DNA of 64,000 nucleotides from Oscheius dolichura (taxonomy: Eukaryota; Nematoda; Chromadorea; Rhabditida; Rhabditidae). The stretch covers positions 5,580,001 through 5,644,000 of the forward strand of contig OW051496.1 of the NCBI GenBank assembly GCA_932521035.1, given 5' to 3'. Under the pieces are notes generated by a model, which did no database searches, was not told the origin of the DNA, and saw only the letters and a list, made by a program, of their open reading frames with translations. Position 1 is the stretch's first letter. Each line of letters opens with the position of its first letter. A program made the translations under genes and the position numbers. Positions 11,501 to 22,200 of the stretch are shown here, piece by piece.

Positions 11501-13797
11501 CGAGATGAAAAAGCCGTCTTTAGATTGTGCTGGCCGAGGCTTCCTGGGATCACGTGGCCCTTCTGCCGGACGAGTTGCCCTTCGCTTCGGGGGATGTCAT
11601 TACCGGTACGAGCTCGTATTTCAAATGGCAAATGGGGGTATTTATAGTGCTGGACTCGTCCTCCCAGAGTGGCTTGTGGTACGGCTCGTGTGGCGACTCC
11701 CAGGGATGGTTCCCAGCCAGCCATGTCCGTCTCCTGTCCAGTTCACAGCCCTCGCGGCCAACCTCAACTAATGCTGTCGCCGAATGGGAGCCGCAGCAGA
11801 GACAACGGCGTGCGCGGGTGGTCGAGGAACTGATGCACACCGAGAGGGACTATGTCAGACTACTGGAAGACATCGTCCACGTACGTCCCCTGGATACATA
11901 TCAGCTGTTCTCTTCCAGGGATTTCTTGAACAGACAAGGCGAAGAAGCGAGTTGTTCGGCCCGAATAGAGTCAGGAATATTTTCGGAAATCTCCATCAGA
12001 TCTACGTGATACATTCCAAACTGCTCAGAGAACTGGAAATGGCCTTGGATCAACAGAACCCGGAGAACAGTAACCTCGGAGCTTCTTTCCTTCGAAATGT
12101 GAGTCTCCTCCTTACTATGGTAAACAGATTTTCCCTCTAGAAACACTCCTTTACCATCTACTCGGAGTACTGTAACAACCGGCCGGTCTCCTGTGCCGAG
12201 CTGGCGACCCTCTCCCGTCTGCCCCTATACCGACAGTTCTTCGAAGCGTGTCGGCTGTTGCGGGGAATGCCGAACCTCTCCCTAGAAGGCTTCCTTCTGA
12301 CCCCGGTCCAGCGGATCTGCCGATATCCCCTTCAACTCGCCGAGTTGCTAAAGGTGAGCACTGTCTATAAGTAGGTACATATATGTAGAGACCGCAAAGC
12401 GCGCCAAAAGAGGGTAACACTTTTTGTTCACGTTTTTTGGGGTTTTTTTTACAAAAGGACGTATATCCCTGTAAATCTAGGGGGTAATGGGCCAATTTTC
12501 TCGCCCGATAAATAATTTTTGGCGTAGAATTTAATTACAACAACAGTTTTTCACAATATCTACTCTATCTATGATAAAATCCATCATGAAATCGTTTTTC
12601 GTTTATATCTTTTTAGTATTAACCGATTCCACTTATTTTTTTACTGTTTTATATAGTAAAAAATATGTATAATTTATATATAAAAAATCAAATAAAATAT
12701 ACGGCAGCACAAAAATCATATAGTAATTAGAATTATTTTTAAACTTTTGTGTTTTTCTCAAAATTGTGATATTATTTTTTGCTAATTTTTATTGCATTCT
12801 TTTTGTCGCATTATGAGCATCATTTTGATATATAAATCCAAAAAAGCAAAAATTTTCGACGTCGACGGGGATCGAACCCTCGACCGGTGGATCCTTGGCG
12901 CAGCGACCAAAATTTGTACCGGTAAACGCTTGCGCACCAGCGTTGTTAAATTGCGAATATCTCGACATTGAGTGATTGGATTTGGTTACTCTAAAAACAA
13001 ATGTCGTAAGTTACGGTCAGATCTCTCGAATGGTGCCAAACTCATTGGGATATGACCAAATCTAATTTCCACTTTGCGGTCCCTACATATATGCCTAGGC
13101 CACTCCCAGTTGGCACGACGACTACCCGACTTTGGACGCGGCCGAGAGGGCCATGAGAGGAGTAGCCGCGGCTATTAACGACCGGAAGAAGAGGATAGAG
13201 ACATTACAGGACATAGCCAGGTGGCAGAGGACAGTACACGGATGGAGGGTTTGTGGAAATCGGGGACATGTGAAATAGAAATTGATTAGGGGCCGGACCT
13301 GCTGGAAAACAACTCGGCTATGTTGAAATCGGGAGAAGTTTCCGGAAGGTACCTGATTAACGGGGGCGTGCAGTGGACGAAGGACGTGCTCCTGTTCATG
13401 TTCGATCAGGCCATCGTCGTCTGTAAGAAGGACCTGCTCAAGAAGAATTTTTATATTTTCAAAGACCGAATGTCACTGGAGTCGGTGACGCTGGTCGACT
13501 GTAAAGACGGAAAGGGTGGGTTCTACTTGGGGATCAGACACAAGGAATTGTTACAGAGCCATCGTTCGGGGTGTCGGTGAAGAACTCATTCAAGTTGGTC
13601 GGCTCCAACCGGCAGTACCTCTTCACGTGCCCCGACAAGAAGAGCAAGGTAATAATCAACAAGAGGAGCTCTGTTTACCCATGATTTAGGCAGCTTGGAA
13701 GGCGGCTTTCGAGACGAGATTGACCCGGGTGCCCACCGCCTCGGCAGAAGAGCGGCGACTGGCTCTGGCCGCCTTGAATTCGGCCAATTCATTGTGA
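8592..13797 (+). CDS. Rho-family guanine exchange factor with SH3-DH-PH (ASEF/SPATA13/collybistin type)
   Basis: Activates Rac/Cdc42-type GTPases. The N-terminal half is low-complexity and Ser-rich, in exons near 8592-8786, 9500-9657, 9879-9942, 10650-10700, 10890-11020 and 11060-11326, whose exact borders are uncertain. From 11524 an SH3 domain starts ([30 protein letters not shown]), then a DH domain ([40 protein letters not shown]) and, after 13098, a PH domain ([35 protein letters not shown]), ending [15 protein letters not shown]. The SH3-DH-PH order is that of ASEF and collybistin. The start at 8592 (MIRSNNKSS) is the first ATG of a long exon but an upstream exon cannot be excluded. One intron (12354-13097) is enlarged by a TIR element. 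Confidence 0.85.
12378..13093. mobile_element. AT-rich element with terminal inverted repeats in a GEF intron
   Basis: The ends are imperfect inverted repeats of 22 nt: 12378-12399 and 13072-13093 (reverse complement) differ at one position within the core GACCGCAAAG plus CATATATGTAG. The roughly 716-bp interior is AT-rich, unlike the GC-rich exons on both sides, and has no open reading frame of note. This fits a non-autonomous DNA transposon (MITE). No clear target duplication was identified. Confidence 0.62.
12855..12945 (-). other. tRNA-like segment with an intact B box
   Basis: On the minus strand the segment contains GGTTCGATCCC, a good Pol III B box with a T-stem-like flank, about 60 nt after a weak A-box-like TGGTGCGCAAGCG. 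No pairing acceptor stem could be built, so it is not a functional tRNA. It lies inside the TIR element and could be a captured tRNA fragment or SINE remnant. Confidence 0.35.
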
Positions 13798-13843
13798 CAA
13801 GAAGAATTTATCAGATCATATCATGAAAAACAATAAGAAAGTT

Positions 13844-16029
13844 TTACATAATTTTGTAGTCTTTGAACATCCAGTACGTGATGAAACAGTTGATGACCGT
13901 GAAAAAGGCCATGCTCACCAGGTCGGCATATGAGAAGAACCTCTGCCAAACGATCCGTAGCTTCTCCGATGTCTCCTGGTCGTCTATGTAACTCCTCAAC
14001 AGCTGGAGACAGTTCCTCAGCTCCTCCACCGTCTCACAGGTTTTTGACTGGATGTGCTCTTCGATCTGAACAGGCCGTGTCTCTGGGGCACACTATGGCA
14101 CACCTCAAAAGGCGGCTCCAACTCCTCGTTGAAGAACCTCAGCAGCCATCGGGGCGGCTGCCACTGCATGTAGAGACTCCTCTCGTGCATAAAGATTATC
14201 AGGACAGAGACCAGAGTGGCGGCGATCGACACAACAAACTCCACCAACACGTACTTTCCTGGAATTGTTTCCTGTTTTGATCAAGGGACAAAGCCACCTA
14301 GGACGGGCACTCCCTCGCTGCTCTTGGGCATTTCCGACGTGACCATGTCCAGGATAACAGCCATTGTGAGCATTGTTGTCTGCCCGATGGAGACCTTCTC
14401 TTCTCGATCCCCCGAGACTCCATGGGGTGTGAATATTCCCACGTTGGATACGGTAACGATAAAGAACGCCGGCGCTATTATGACCACAAAATAGTAGAGA
14501 GGTTTACGACGGAGACGCTGAAGTTATTGGGTCGGCCGGGGGGAGGACGGGCCCGTACCAGTCGGAAGAAGATCTCCTCGTACTCGTAGAAACCGCCTTC
14601 GGTATTTTCATACTTGGAGACCACTTTCTCCGTGTCGAAAGCGATGATGTCCCACTCCGAATTCTGCTGAAATGGGGAGAGTTGGAGATGGGCGGAGGGA
14701 GGGGACATACGGCATTCTTGGGAACGAAGGTTTCTTTTGAGGTGAAGTTGATCTGGTGGGTCTGATAACTCCACGAGCCGAATTGGAGAGAACACAACTG
14801 CTCATCGAAGGGGAAGGCCAGGATGGACATCGGGCAGGTGACATCAACCAACTGAATACAGTCATTGAAGGAAGAGAGGGCATACCTTGTTGAAGTCGAC
14901 TTCGACGTAGCCGTCGTACCGGATCCGGGCGTTGTGGTGCGTCAGCGGCTCGGACATCTCAACCCTAGAGCCTAACGTTCTTCCTTCCGGGACACCCACA
15001 GTAACCTACGTATTGAAAATGTATCCATCGGGCATCCAGATCTCGGAAATTGGCACGTTGACCTTCTCGATGCCTCCCCACTCGTCCGGATCCCATTGGA
15101 GGAATTCATCTGTCCAGCTTTGGGGGAACCAGATCAACAGTTTTATCTGTTCCTTGAGCTCATCCTGAAGTAGATCGTCAGCGGGAGGAGGCTCTAACTG
15201 ACCACGTCGATGAGCGAGTAGATCTGCGGCTGGATGGTGACATTGATGACCTGGTGGTAGTCCCTGACTGGCCGGATGTCCTTGTTGTAGTCCTTCAATC
15301 ATTCTGTATCCCTTGTTCAGATCAGCCTTACCTTGAATATTGACTCCACGAGATCTCTTTCACTGGCCGCGGGAGTCGGTGTGGTCGCCTTTTCAGAGAC
15401 AACTGAAAGCTGTGTAAGCGCGAGTCTTTCTCCGTCTGCTTGTCTACTCCCCCAGAATACTCGAAAGTGTTTGTCTAGCTCGCTCAGAAACATCCGCTAC
15501 TATCACCGTCTGCTTAGGTTCAAAAAGATTCCCCGCCTATTGTGACATTAATCATTTGACCCAGAAGATCACACAATGACAAGGGGCATATAGGCATTGT
15601 TTGAGGAGAGTTCCTCCCGAGTGAATCCACTCAACATCTGTTGGCCGACAGATTGCAACAACTGCAAAAAACGCATCATATCCGATATTACGCAATTGGA
15701 GGGGACGGCCCGTGGGGGGTCAGATCTCGAAGGACTCGAAGTCAGGGAGAGGATACTGGGGCTTCTCTCATAGTAATAGAGGTACATTGCCATGTATCTG
15801 GGGCAGTCGCCCCTGTACAATTTGTAGCTTATAATCAGCTGTAATCATTCCCCAGGCTATATAATGAGGCCGCGGGGTTACGGTAGAAGCAAGGAGACAT
15901 CCAAAGGATGACTGGGGTGAAGAGCTTTTGACTCCCGTTGTTTACCCCCACCTTATCCAAACTTGTTATTATGAAAATCTCACCTGAAGTAGTTAAAATG
16001 GCAAGAAATAATATGATAGAGGAGGGCAT
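13844..16029 (-). CDS. Cys-loop ligand-gated ion channel subunit (cation type)
   Basis: Pentameric neurotransmitter receptor subunit. Extracellular part: DYNKDIRPV near 15280, IWMPDGYIFN (the WxPD motif), a Cys-loop with 13 intervening residues (CPMSILAFPFDEQLC, near 14810), then membrane helices (VIIAPAFFIVTVSNVGIF; SIGQTTMLTMAVILDM; VEFVVSIAATLVSVLIIF) and TM4 near the stop (SMAFFTVINCFITYWMF). Glu-Lys before TM2 (GDREEKVSIG) points to cation selectivity. No vicinal Cys pair is seen, so non-alpha. A signal peptide exon (MPSSIILFLAILTTS, 15984-16029) ends in phase 1 and fits acceptors near 15400-15440; otherwise the first ATG would be at 15493 without a signal peptide. The stop is 46 nt from that of the GEF gene. 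Confidence 0.87.
15569..15820 (-). other. Open frame inside the first intron of the channel gene
   Basis: 83 codons without a stop (YRGDCPRYMAMYLYYYE, later SNNAYMPLVIV-stop). It could splice in frame to the signal-peptide exon at 15984-16029 if a donor near 15941 is used, giving a small secreted protein or an alternative truncated product. No homology recognised. Confidence 0.25.
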
Positions 16030-16275
16030 AGCGACGACGACGGCGGAGGCGGTGGTGGCCGATCGGCACTGACTCAGACCGTGTGTGGGAATTTAGCCAA
16101 GACGTAAAAGATTTATAGCGTCAAATGGAACCGTTAGAATACACAGGATGCTATACAGACAACTGGCAGGGGTGAAACTGAAGAAAAGGTCCAAGAAAGT
16201 GGCCGATATTCGATTGATTTTCAACGCACTGGCAAGCAAACATGAGTGAGAACAGCGCTACAAGAGGACGGCAGG

Positions 16276-19200
16276 CTAGATGTTGAGTTGCTTCCTCCCC
16301 AGACTATCCAGGATCCACGGGTAGCTCGGGGGACAGGAGCCTGAAGACGGGAATCGGCCGGTTACGGGCACACACACTTACCACATACTCTGAACGAGTG
16401 CGGCATGCCTGTCGGACCTCGGGAGTCGTACGAACAGATCGACGGATTCTGAAACTTTTCTTGGTTAGCAGTCGATATTTCGAGTACCTCGCATGGGTGG
16501 ACGTGGTCATGCATCCGGTAGTTACACTGCCATGGCTTGAATCTGTCCAACTTGTCCACCGGCGTCGGCCTCTTCGCCCATTCGATCGCCTGCGAGGCCG
16601 TCACAACGTAGACATCCGTCTTGTTTAAAATCTAAAGATCTCTTTACCCAGCTTCTCTCCATCCCACCTCCTTCAGCCAGTCTTCCACCGCGTGAACTAC
16701 ACCGTTATCCGGAAGATAAGTCATAAAGTCCGAGTCGGCGTTGAGAATGAAGGGAGCCCTGTTTCCGTTATAGTTCCTGTAGAAGTTCCTTTGCAGCAGG
16801 CGCATTGTCGTTTCCCGGTTGTCGTAAGGTTTCACCGCGGTCCGTGCCAAGGAATGCCAGATCCCGTCATTGCTCGAGATCAACTGCAAAGGAAGAGACC
16901 AGATTCCTTTGTGTGGTCGGGTCGGACAGTTCTGCTCCCCACAATCCCACGCCAATTGATAGTCTAAAAAGTGGTTATCTTGCTCCATCCGTTCTAACCG
17001 AGAGTCTGGGGCCAGAGCGGTCCCTCCTGAGCTGTCATACTGTTGTCATAGAGCAGTCCGTTCTCGGCCATCATGTCGAATTGGTTGTCTCCTCCGACGA
17101 GTAGATGAGGTGCCCGTACTCCCTTGACTGTTCCTGGTTCAACATAGGAGAATGCCTTGAGGGAGTCCCTCAGTCCGACCATCTCATGTCGCCATCTGTC
17201 CTTCGTGGCATTATTCAACTTCTCGTGTCTGAAACAGATCTTCCTCGTTGTCCTCGGATAACCCACGTGATCGAGTTCAGTCCTATCTCATTTCCTCGGC
17301 TGTGTAGCCATTGGGTCTGGTCGTAGTTGTTGAACTGGTGAGAGACGAAGAAAGTTCCTTTGATGGGACACCCGTTTGGATTACGCAACTGGTAATACAG
17401 TTAGAAAAGAACAAAAGGGATCTACCTTTCCACTGAACATGCTCTTGTAGATATTTATGACTCTGTCTGTGACGGGGTCATCGAATGACAATATGACCAT
17501 CTGGGGCACTTGTTTGATCTGTAATCCCCCAGGAGGAACTGTCCCCGTGGAGGAACAGAAGCAGTCGGGCAGTTTACAGGATCCATCTACTGGGCAGGGA
17601 CGAAGTCTCTCGTCTGCCGGAGGGCGTAATCTCAGATCTAAAGGTTGTTCTCAAGTTAGCGAAGAGGCGAAGGAGGAAGACCTCTTCTGTTGATTAGTCT
17701 ACATGCGGTGTTATCGGGGAGAGCGCCATTTTCACACTGGCACACGCCGAGTACACAAGAGGCGCCGGGGACACAGGAGTCTCCTGGCAGACAGGCAGCT
17801 CCAGGAGCCACTGAAGGAGATCGAGCGGTTAGGGAGGGGGTGTTAGTACCGGTTAGGGAACGGCGACAAGTGCCGGCCTGTTCGGAATAGCCGGAGGGAC
17901 AGGCGCAGCGGTGGTTGACACACTCCGATGCCGGACTACAGAGAGCCGTTGTGCCGTCGCAGTAGGAGCCGGGAGGAACTAGAAGATGTTTTGAGGAAGA
18001 AGCTATAGATCGGAAACCTTGATTGTTCCTGTAGACGCAGATGCCGGTTGAGGTTTCTGACATAGTGAAGGGGCACTCGCAATATCCAGAAGATGAGCAG
18101 ACACGTGGCTCGTCGCACTGCCGGAAGGTGGTACATCTCTTTTTACCTGAAAGAGCAGTACAGGTCAAACCATAGATGGGGTGCTACTTGAGAGTGCTTC
18201 TGGTGTGGGCAGCTGACCTGATCCATTCGACCCGAAACCAGAGCCAGAGCCAGAGCCGGATCCAAAACCAGATCCAGAAATGTCCACGGTACCCCCGGAA
18301 CATTTCCCGTCTCCAACATTCTTGGAGCCATCCCGGCAGATACAATAGCCATCGACACACCAGGAACCTCCTTCACATGGAGGGCCACCTAGACGACAAC
18401 GAGATCCAGGAAGAGCTAAAGTTATTTACAGTGATTTTTCGGATTAGTCAAATTACCTGAAGAGGTGTCAGTAGTGAGAACAGATACACATTCACCGGTG
18501 GTATTGGTGGCGGTCTGTGCTGGGCAGATGCAGAAGCCGGCTTGGCAAAGAGAGCCGCCGCTACAAATTCTGGACGGTGGACAGGGCGATCCTGGGAAGG
18601 CAACTTCGACTGGGGGCCTCTTCCTGCAGCTGTTCTCATTGACTTCTTCGTCGTCGAGACAGGAGCAGATGCCAGTGGGGGCACAGAAGGAATTGCCCTG
18701 GCAGTCTCTGTCCTTTACGCATCTTCCTCCCGGATAGGATCGTTGTGACAACGGCACTCCCGTAAGGACACACGAGGAACGGTCAAAGCTTGGTGTGTAG
18801 TTGGGATCGCAGGTACAGGATCCGAGGATACAGGAGGATCCTCCAGTGCAAGTGATACTGAAGTCGCAGTAGTCGCCAGGGCGGGCTGTTCGGATGCCAA
18901 CGGGGCCAGGGCCGGATGGCGTCGTTGTGGGAAGGGGCTCGATGGATTGAGGAATACATTGCCTATTGAAGGGGTAGGTTCCGACAGGACACTGGCAGAT
19001 GCCGTTGACGCATCTTGAGCCACCTCCACACATTTGAAGACACGGCTGGAACTCACAGACGGGATTGCATTGGGAGCCAGGAGATACTGAATTGTATTTG
19101 GATGAAGAAGAACGATGTCCTTACGTTCAAAGGGATTGGGAGTCGGAGTGGAGAAGGTGAACCGGAACTGGTAGTTCGGGATGCACTCAGGTCCGTTGGG

Positions 19201-22200
19201 ATAGTAGCCGACGTCACAGAGACACCTTCCCTGGGAACAGGCGGCTCCTCCTCGGCAGATGGTGGCCTGGGTACAGAATTGACCCGGATAGGCGTCACCA
19301 GCATATTCAACACACTCCCTTCCAGCCAGGATGAGGTTTGTCGGGCAGACACAGTTGTTGTTCACGCAGAGGGCCCGATTTCTACAGAGAAGGGCATCAG
19401 GCCGGTTGTCACAAGGCTGGCCAGGAAGACCGAAGACTAAGAAAAATTTTGACGTACTCGCGATTACTTACAAGGATTGATGGGAGCGGTAGGGTTCAAT
19501 GCGGCTTGACAGCCGCCAGTGCCCGGATTGCATTGGCATGATCCCTGCTGGCAGGAAGTATTCGGTTGGCATTGAGCACATTGAGGTGTGCATTGGTTTT
19601 GGGAGTAGACGTACCCCTAAAGACCTTCTGTATGATATTCATGGGATGCTTACCGTGTTACAAGCACACACTCCCTGCTGACAGGAAGAGTTGGGTATGC
19701 ACTGGTTGTTGGTGGTACAGCTGGGAGAGCACTGTCCCTGGTAGTAGGAGTACCCCGTGTTGCAGGTACAGGTTCCCTGTTGACAACTCGAGGATGGGGC
19801 ACACTGCTGATTCGAATTGCACTGTGGGGAACAGTAGCCATTAGAGTAGAGATATCCCTGAAATCTGTTAAAGGGTAGACAAGAGGACCTACTGTATTGC
19901 AGGCACAGACTCCTTGTTGGCAGGATGAGTTCGGAGTACACTGTGTATTGGACTGACATTGGGGAGAACATTGCCCTTGATAGTAAGTGTATCCCTAGAG
20001 GATCCATAAAGGGGAAGAATACGACATACCGTATTACAGGCACAGAGACCTTGTTGACAAGAAGAGTTAGGAGTGCACTGGGCAGTGGATTGGCACTGGG
20101 GATAGCACTGCCCCTGACTGTAGGCATAGCCCTATAACATCTTCTATCCAACGGGAATAAGCCAATCATTACCGTATTGCAGGTGCAGAGACCCTGTTGA
20201 CAAGAGGAGTTTGGATAACACTGAGAATTGGAGTAACACCCGGGAGAACACTGTCCATTTGAGTAGATATAGCCCTATAAACACGTTTTGGGAGACTGCC
20301 GCCTCATACCGTGTTGCAGGTACAAGTTCCTTGTTGGCATGACGAATTTGGATTGCATTGGGCATTGGAGAGACATTGAGGTGTACACTGATTATTACTG
20401 TAGACATATCCCTGAAATAGCCCATTTTCACTGGCTGAATAGGAAACTTACGGTGTTACAGATGCACGTACCCTGTTGGCAGGATGAATTCGGGTTACAC
20501 TGCGCGTTGGAGTAGCACTGTGGCGTGCATTGCCCATTATTGTAGACGTAACCCTGGAAGAACCTTTTCGTGAGGAATAGTTAGAAACCAACGGTATTAC
20601 AGGTGCATGTTCCCTGTTGGCAAGCGGAGTTGGGATTGCACTGAGCATTGGAGTAACACTGGGGGGAACACTGCCCGTTACTGTAGACGTAGCCCTGAAA
20701 AGACATATAAACATGCATGGTATGCCGATCCTACAGTGTTACAGGTGCAGGTTCCCTGTTGACATGATGAATTTGGATTACACTGGGCGTTGGAGAAGCA
20801 TTGAGGCGAGCACTGTCCCTGAGAGTAGGTGTAGCCCTGAAACTCCGCTTATTCTCGTCTTGTATTGCAACTAACGGTGTTGCAGATACAAGCGCCCTGT
20901 TGACAAGACGAATTCGGGGAACATTGGGCATTGGAGAAGCACTGTGGGGCACACTGGCCTTGAGTGTAGAGGAAGCCCTAGAGAAGCAGATTGAGGAGGA
21001 CAGGAAGGGACCAACCGTGTTACAGGAGCAGACTCCGTTGTTGCAGACACCATTGGGAGAACATTGAGGAGAACAGGACGACGAGGAGGAAGTGCATTGT
21101 CCATTTGTGTAGCTGTATCCCGGAGTACAGAGGCATACTCCTTGTTGGCAAAAAGAGTTGGACTGGCACTGTTGGTTGTTACACTGGGGAAGACACTGGT
21201 CATTGTACATGGAATAGCCCTGAAGGGACTTGTTCTACAGCAAAGAGTTGTACTCACTATGTTGCATTGGCAGCCAGTGGGCATACACTGGGCGTTGGAA
21301 CCACAGGGAGGACTACAGCCGGTGACCACGCGGACACATTGCCCATTGAGGGAAGTCTGTCCGGCCGGGCAGGAACATAGGCCGTTTGTGCAGATGGAGT
21401 TGCCGGTACAGACTGTCACTCCTTCTTGACAGATCTGCCCTGGGTCTGCTTGAGAGTCGATGGAGACACAAGCTCCGTTTCGGATGCGTTCTCCTCCAGG
21501 GCAGACACAGAAGCCATTTGCACAGACAGAGTTTCCTGTGCAGATGACCTGGTTCAGGACACAGGGGCCGCCAGGCGGGGCTGAAAGAGGGCCGCTTCCT
21601 TGATAAAGACACCGCTTACAGTAGGAAGTGATTGTCGAAGATGGCGTACAGATCCCTCCGACGTTCTCTGTTCCCGTGGGGCAGGTACAAATCCCGTTGG
21701 TACAGAATGAGCCACCAGTGCAGATCTGGGGGTTGCCGATACAGCTCAGCCCGGGAGATTCTAGGAATTTGGTTGTTTGAGAAGGCTAGAAGAGCTGCTT
21801 ACTTGCAACTTTTCCAATGGCTACACAGCTTCCCTCGACATTTGCGAATCCTCTGGGGCAGATGCACTTCCCCTGGACGCAAAGGGAACCAGCGCTGCAT
21901 CTCTCTCCACCGCTACAGTTCTCGTTAGCTTTTGCCAACACGGGAGAGCAGACGCCGTTGGAAGGCTCGTAGCCGGATGAACAGCGGCAGACGAACGAGA
22001 CACACGAGGCACCGCCATCACAAAAAACCCCTGACTGGCAATTCTGGCCGGGTTGGACTATATCAGCTCCGACTGCAAAGAGTTATGGTGTCTTGAGAAA
22101 GTGAAGCCTTACTCGTATTCCGCTGGATACACGTGGTTCCCGCTTGAACTTCCCCTTCGGGACATCGGCAGATTCCATTCCTACAGACACTTTCCCCGAG

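Noticed and set aside
12855-12945. Functional tRNA gene
   Set aside because: B box is good but no acceptor stem or complete cloverleaf forms, and the A box is weak.
19472-21240. Regularly spaced repeats resembling a CRISPR array
   Set aside because: Units are protein-coding exons with splice signals at each border; period about 141 bp and codon-level conservation do not fit CRISPR repeats and spacers.
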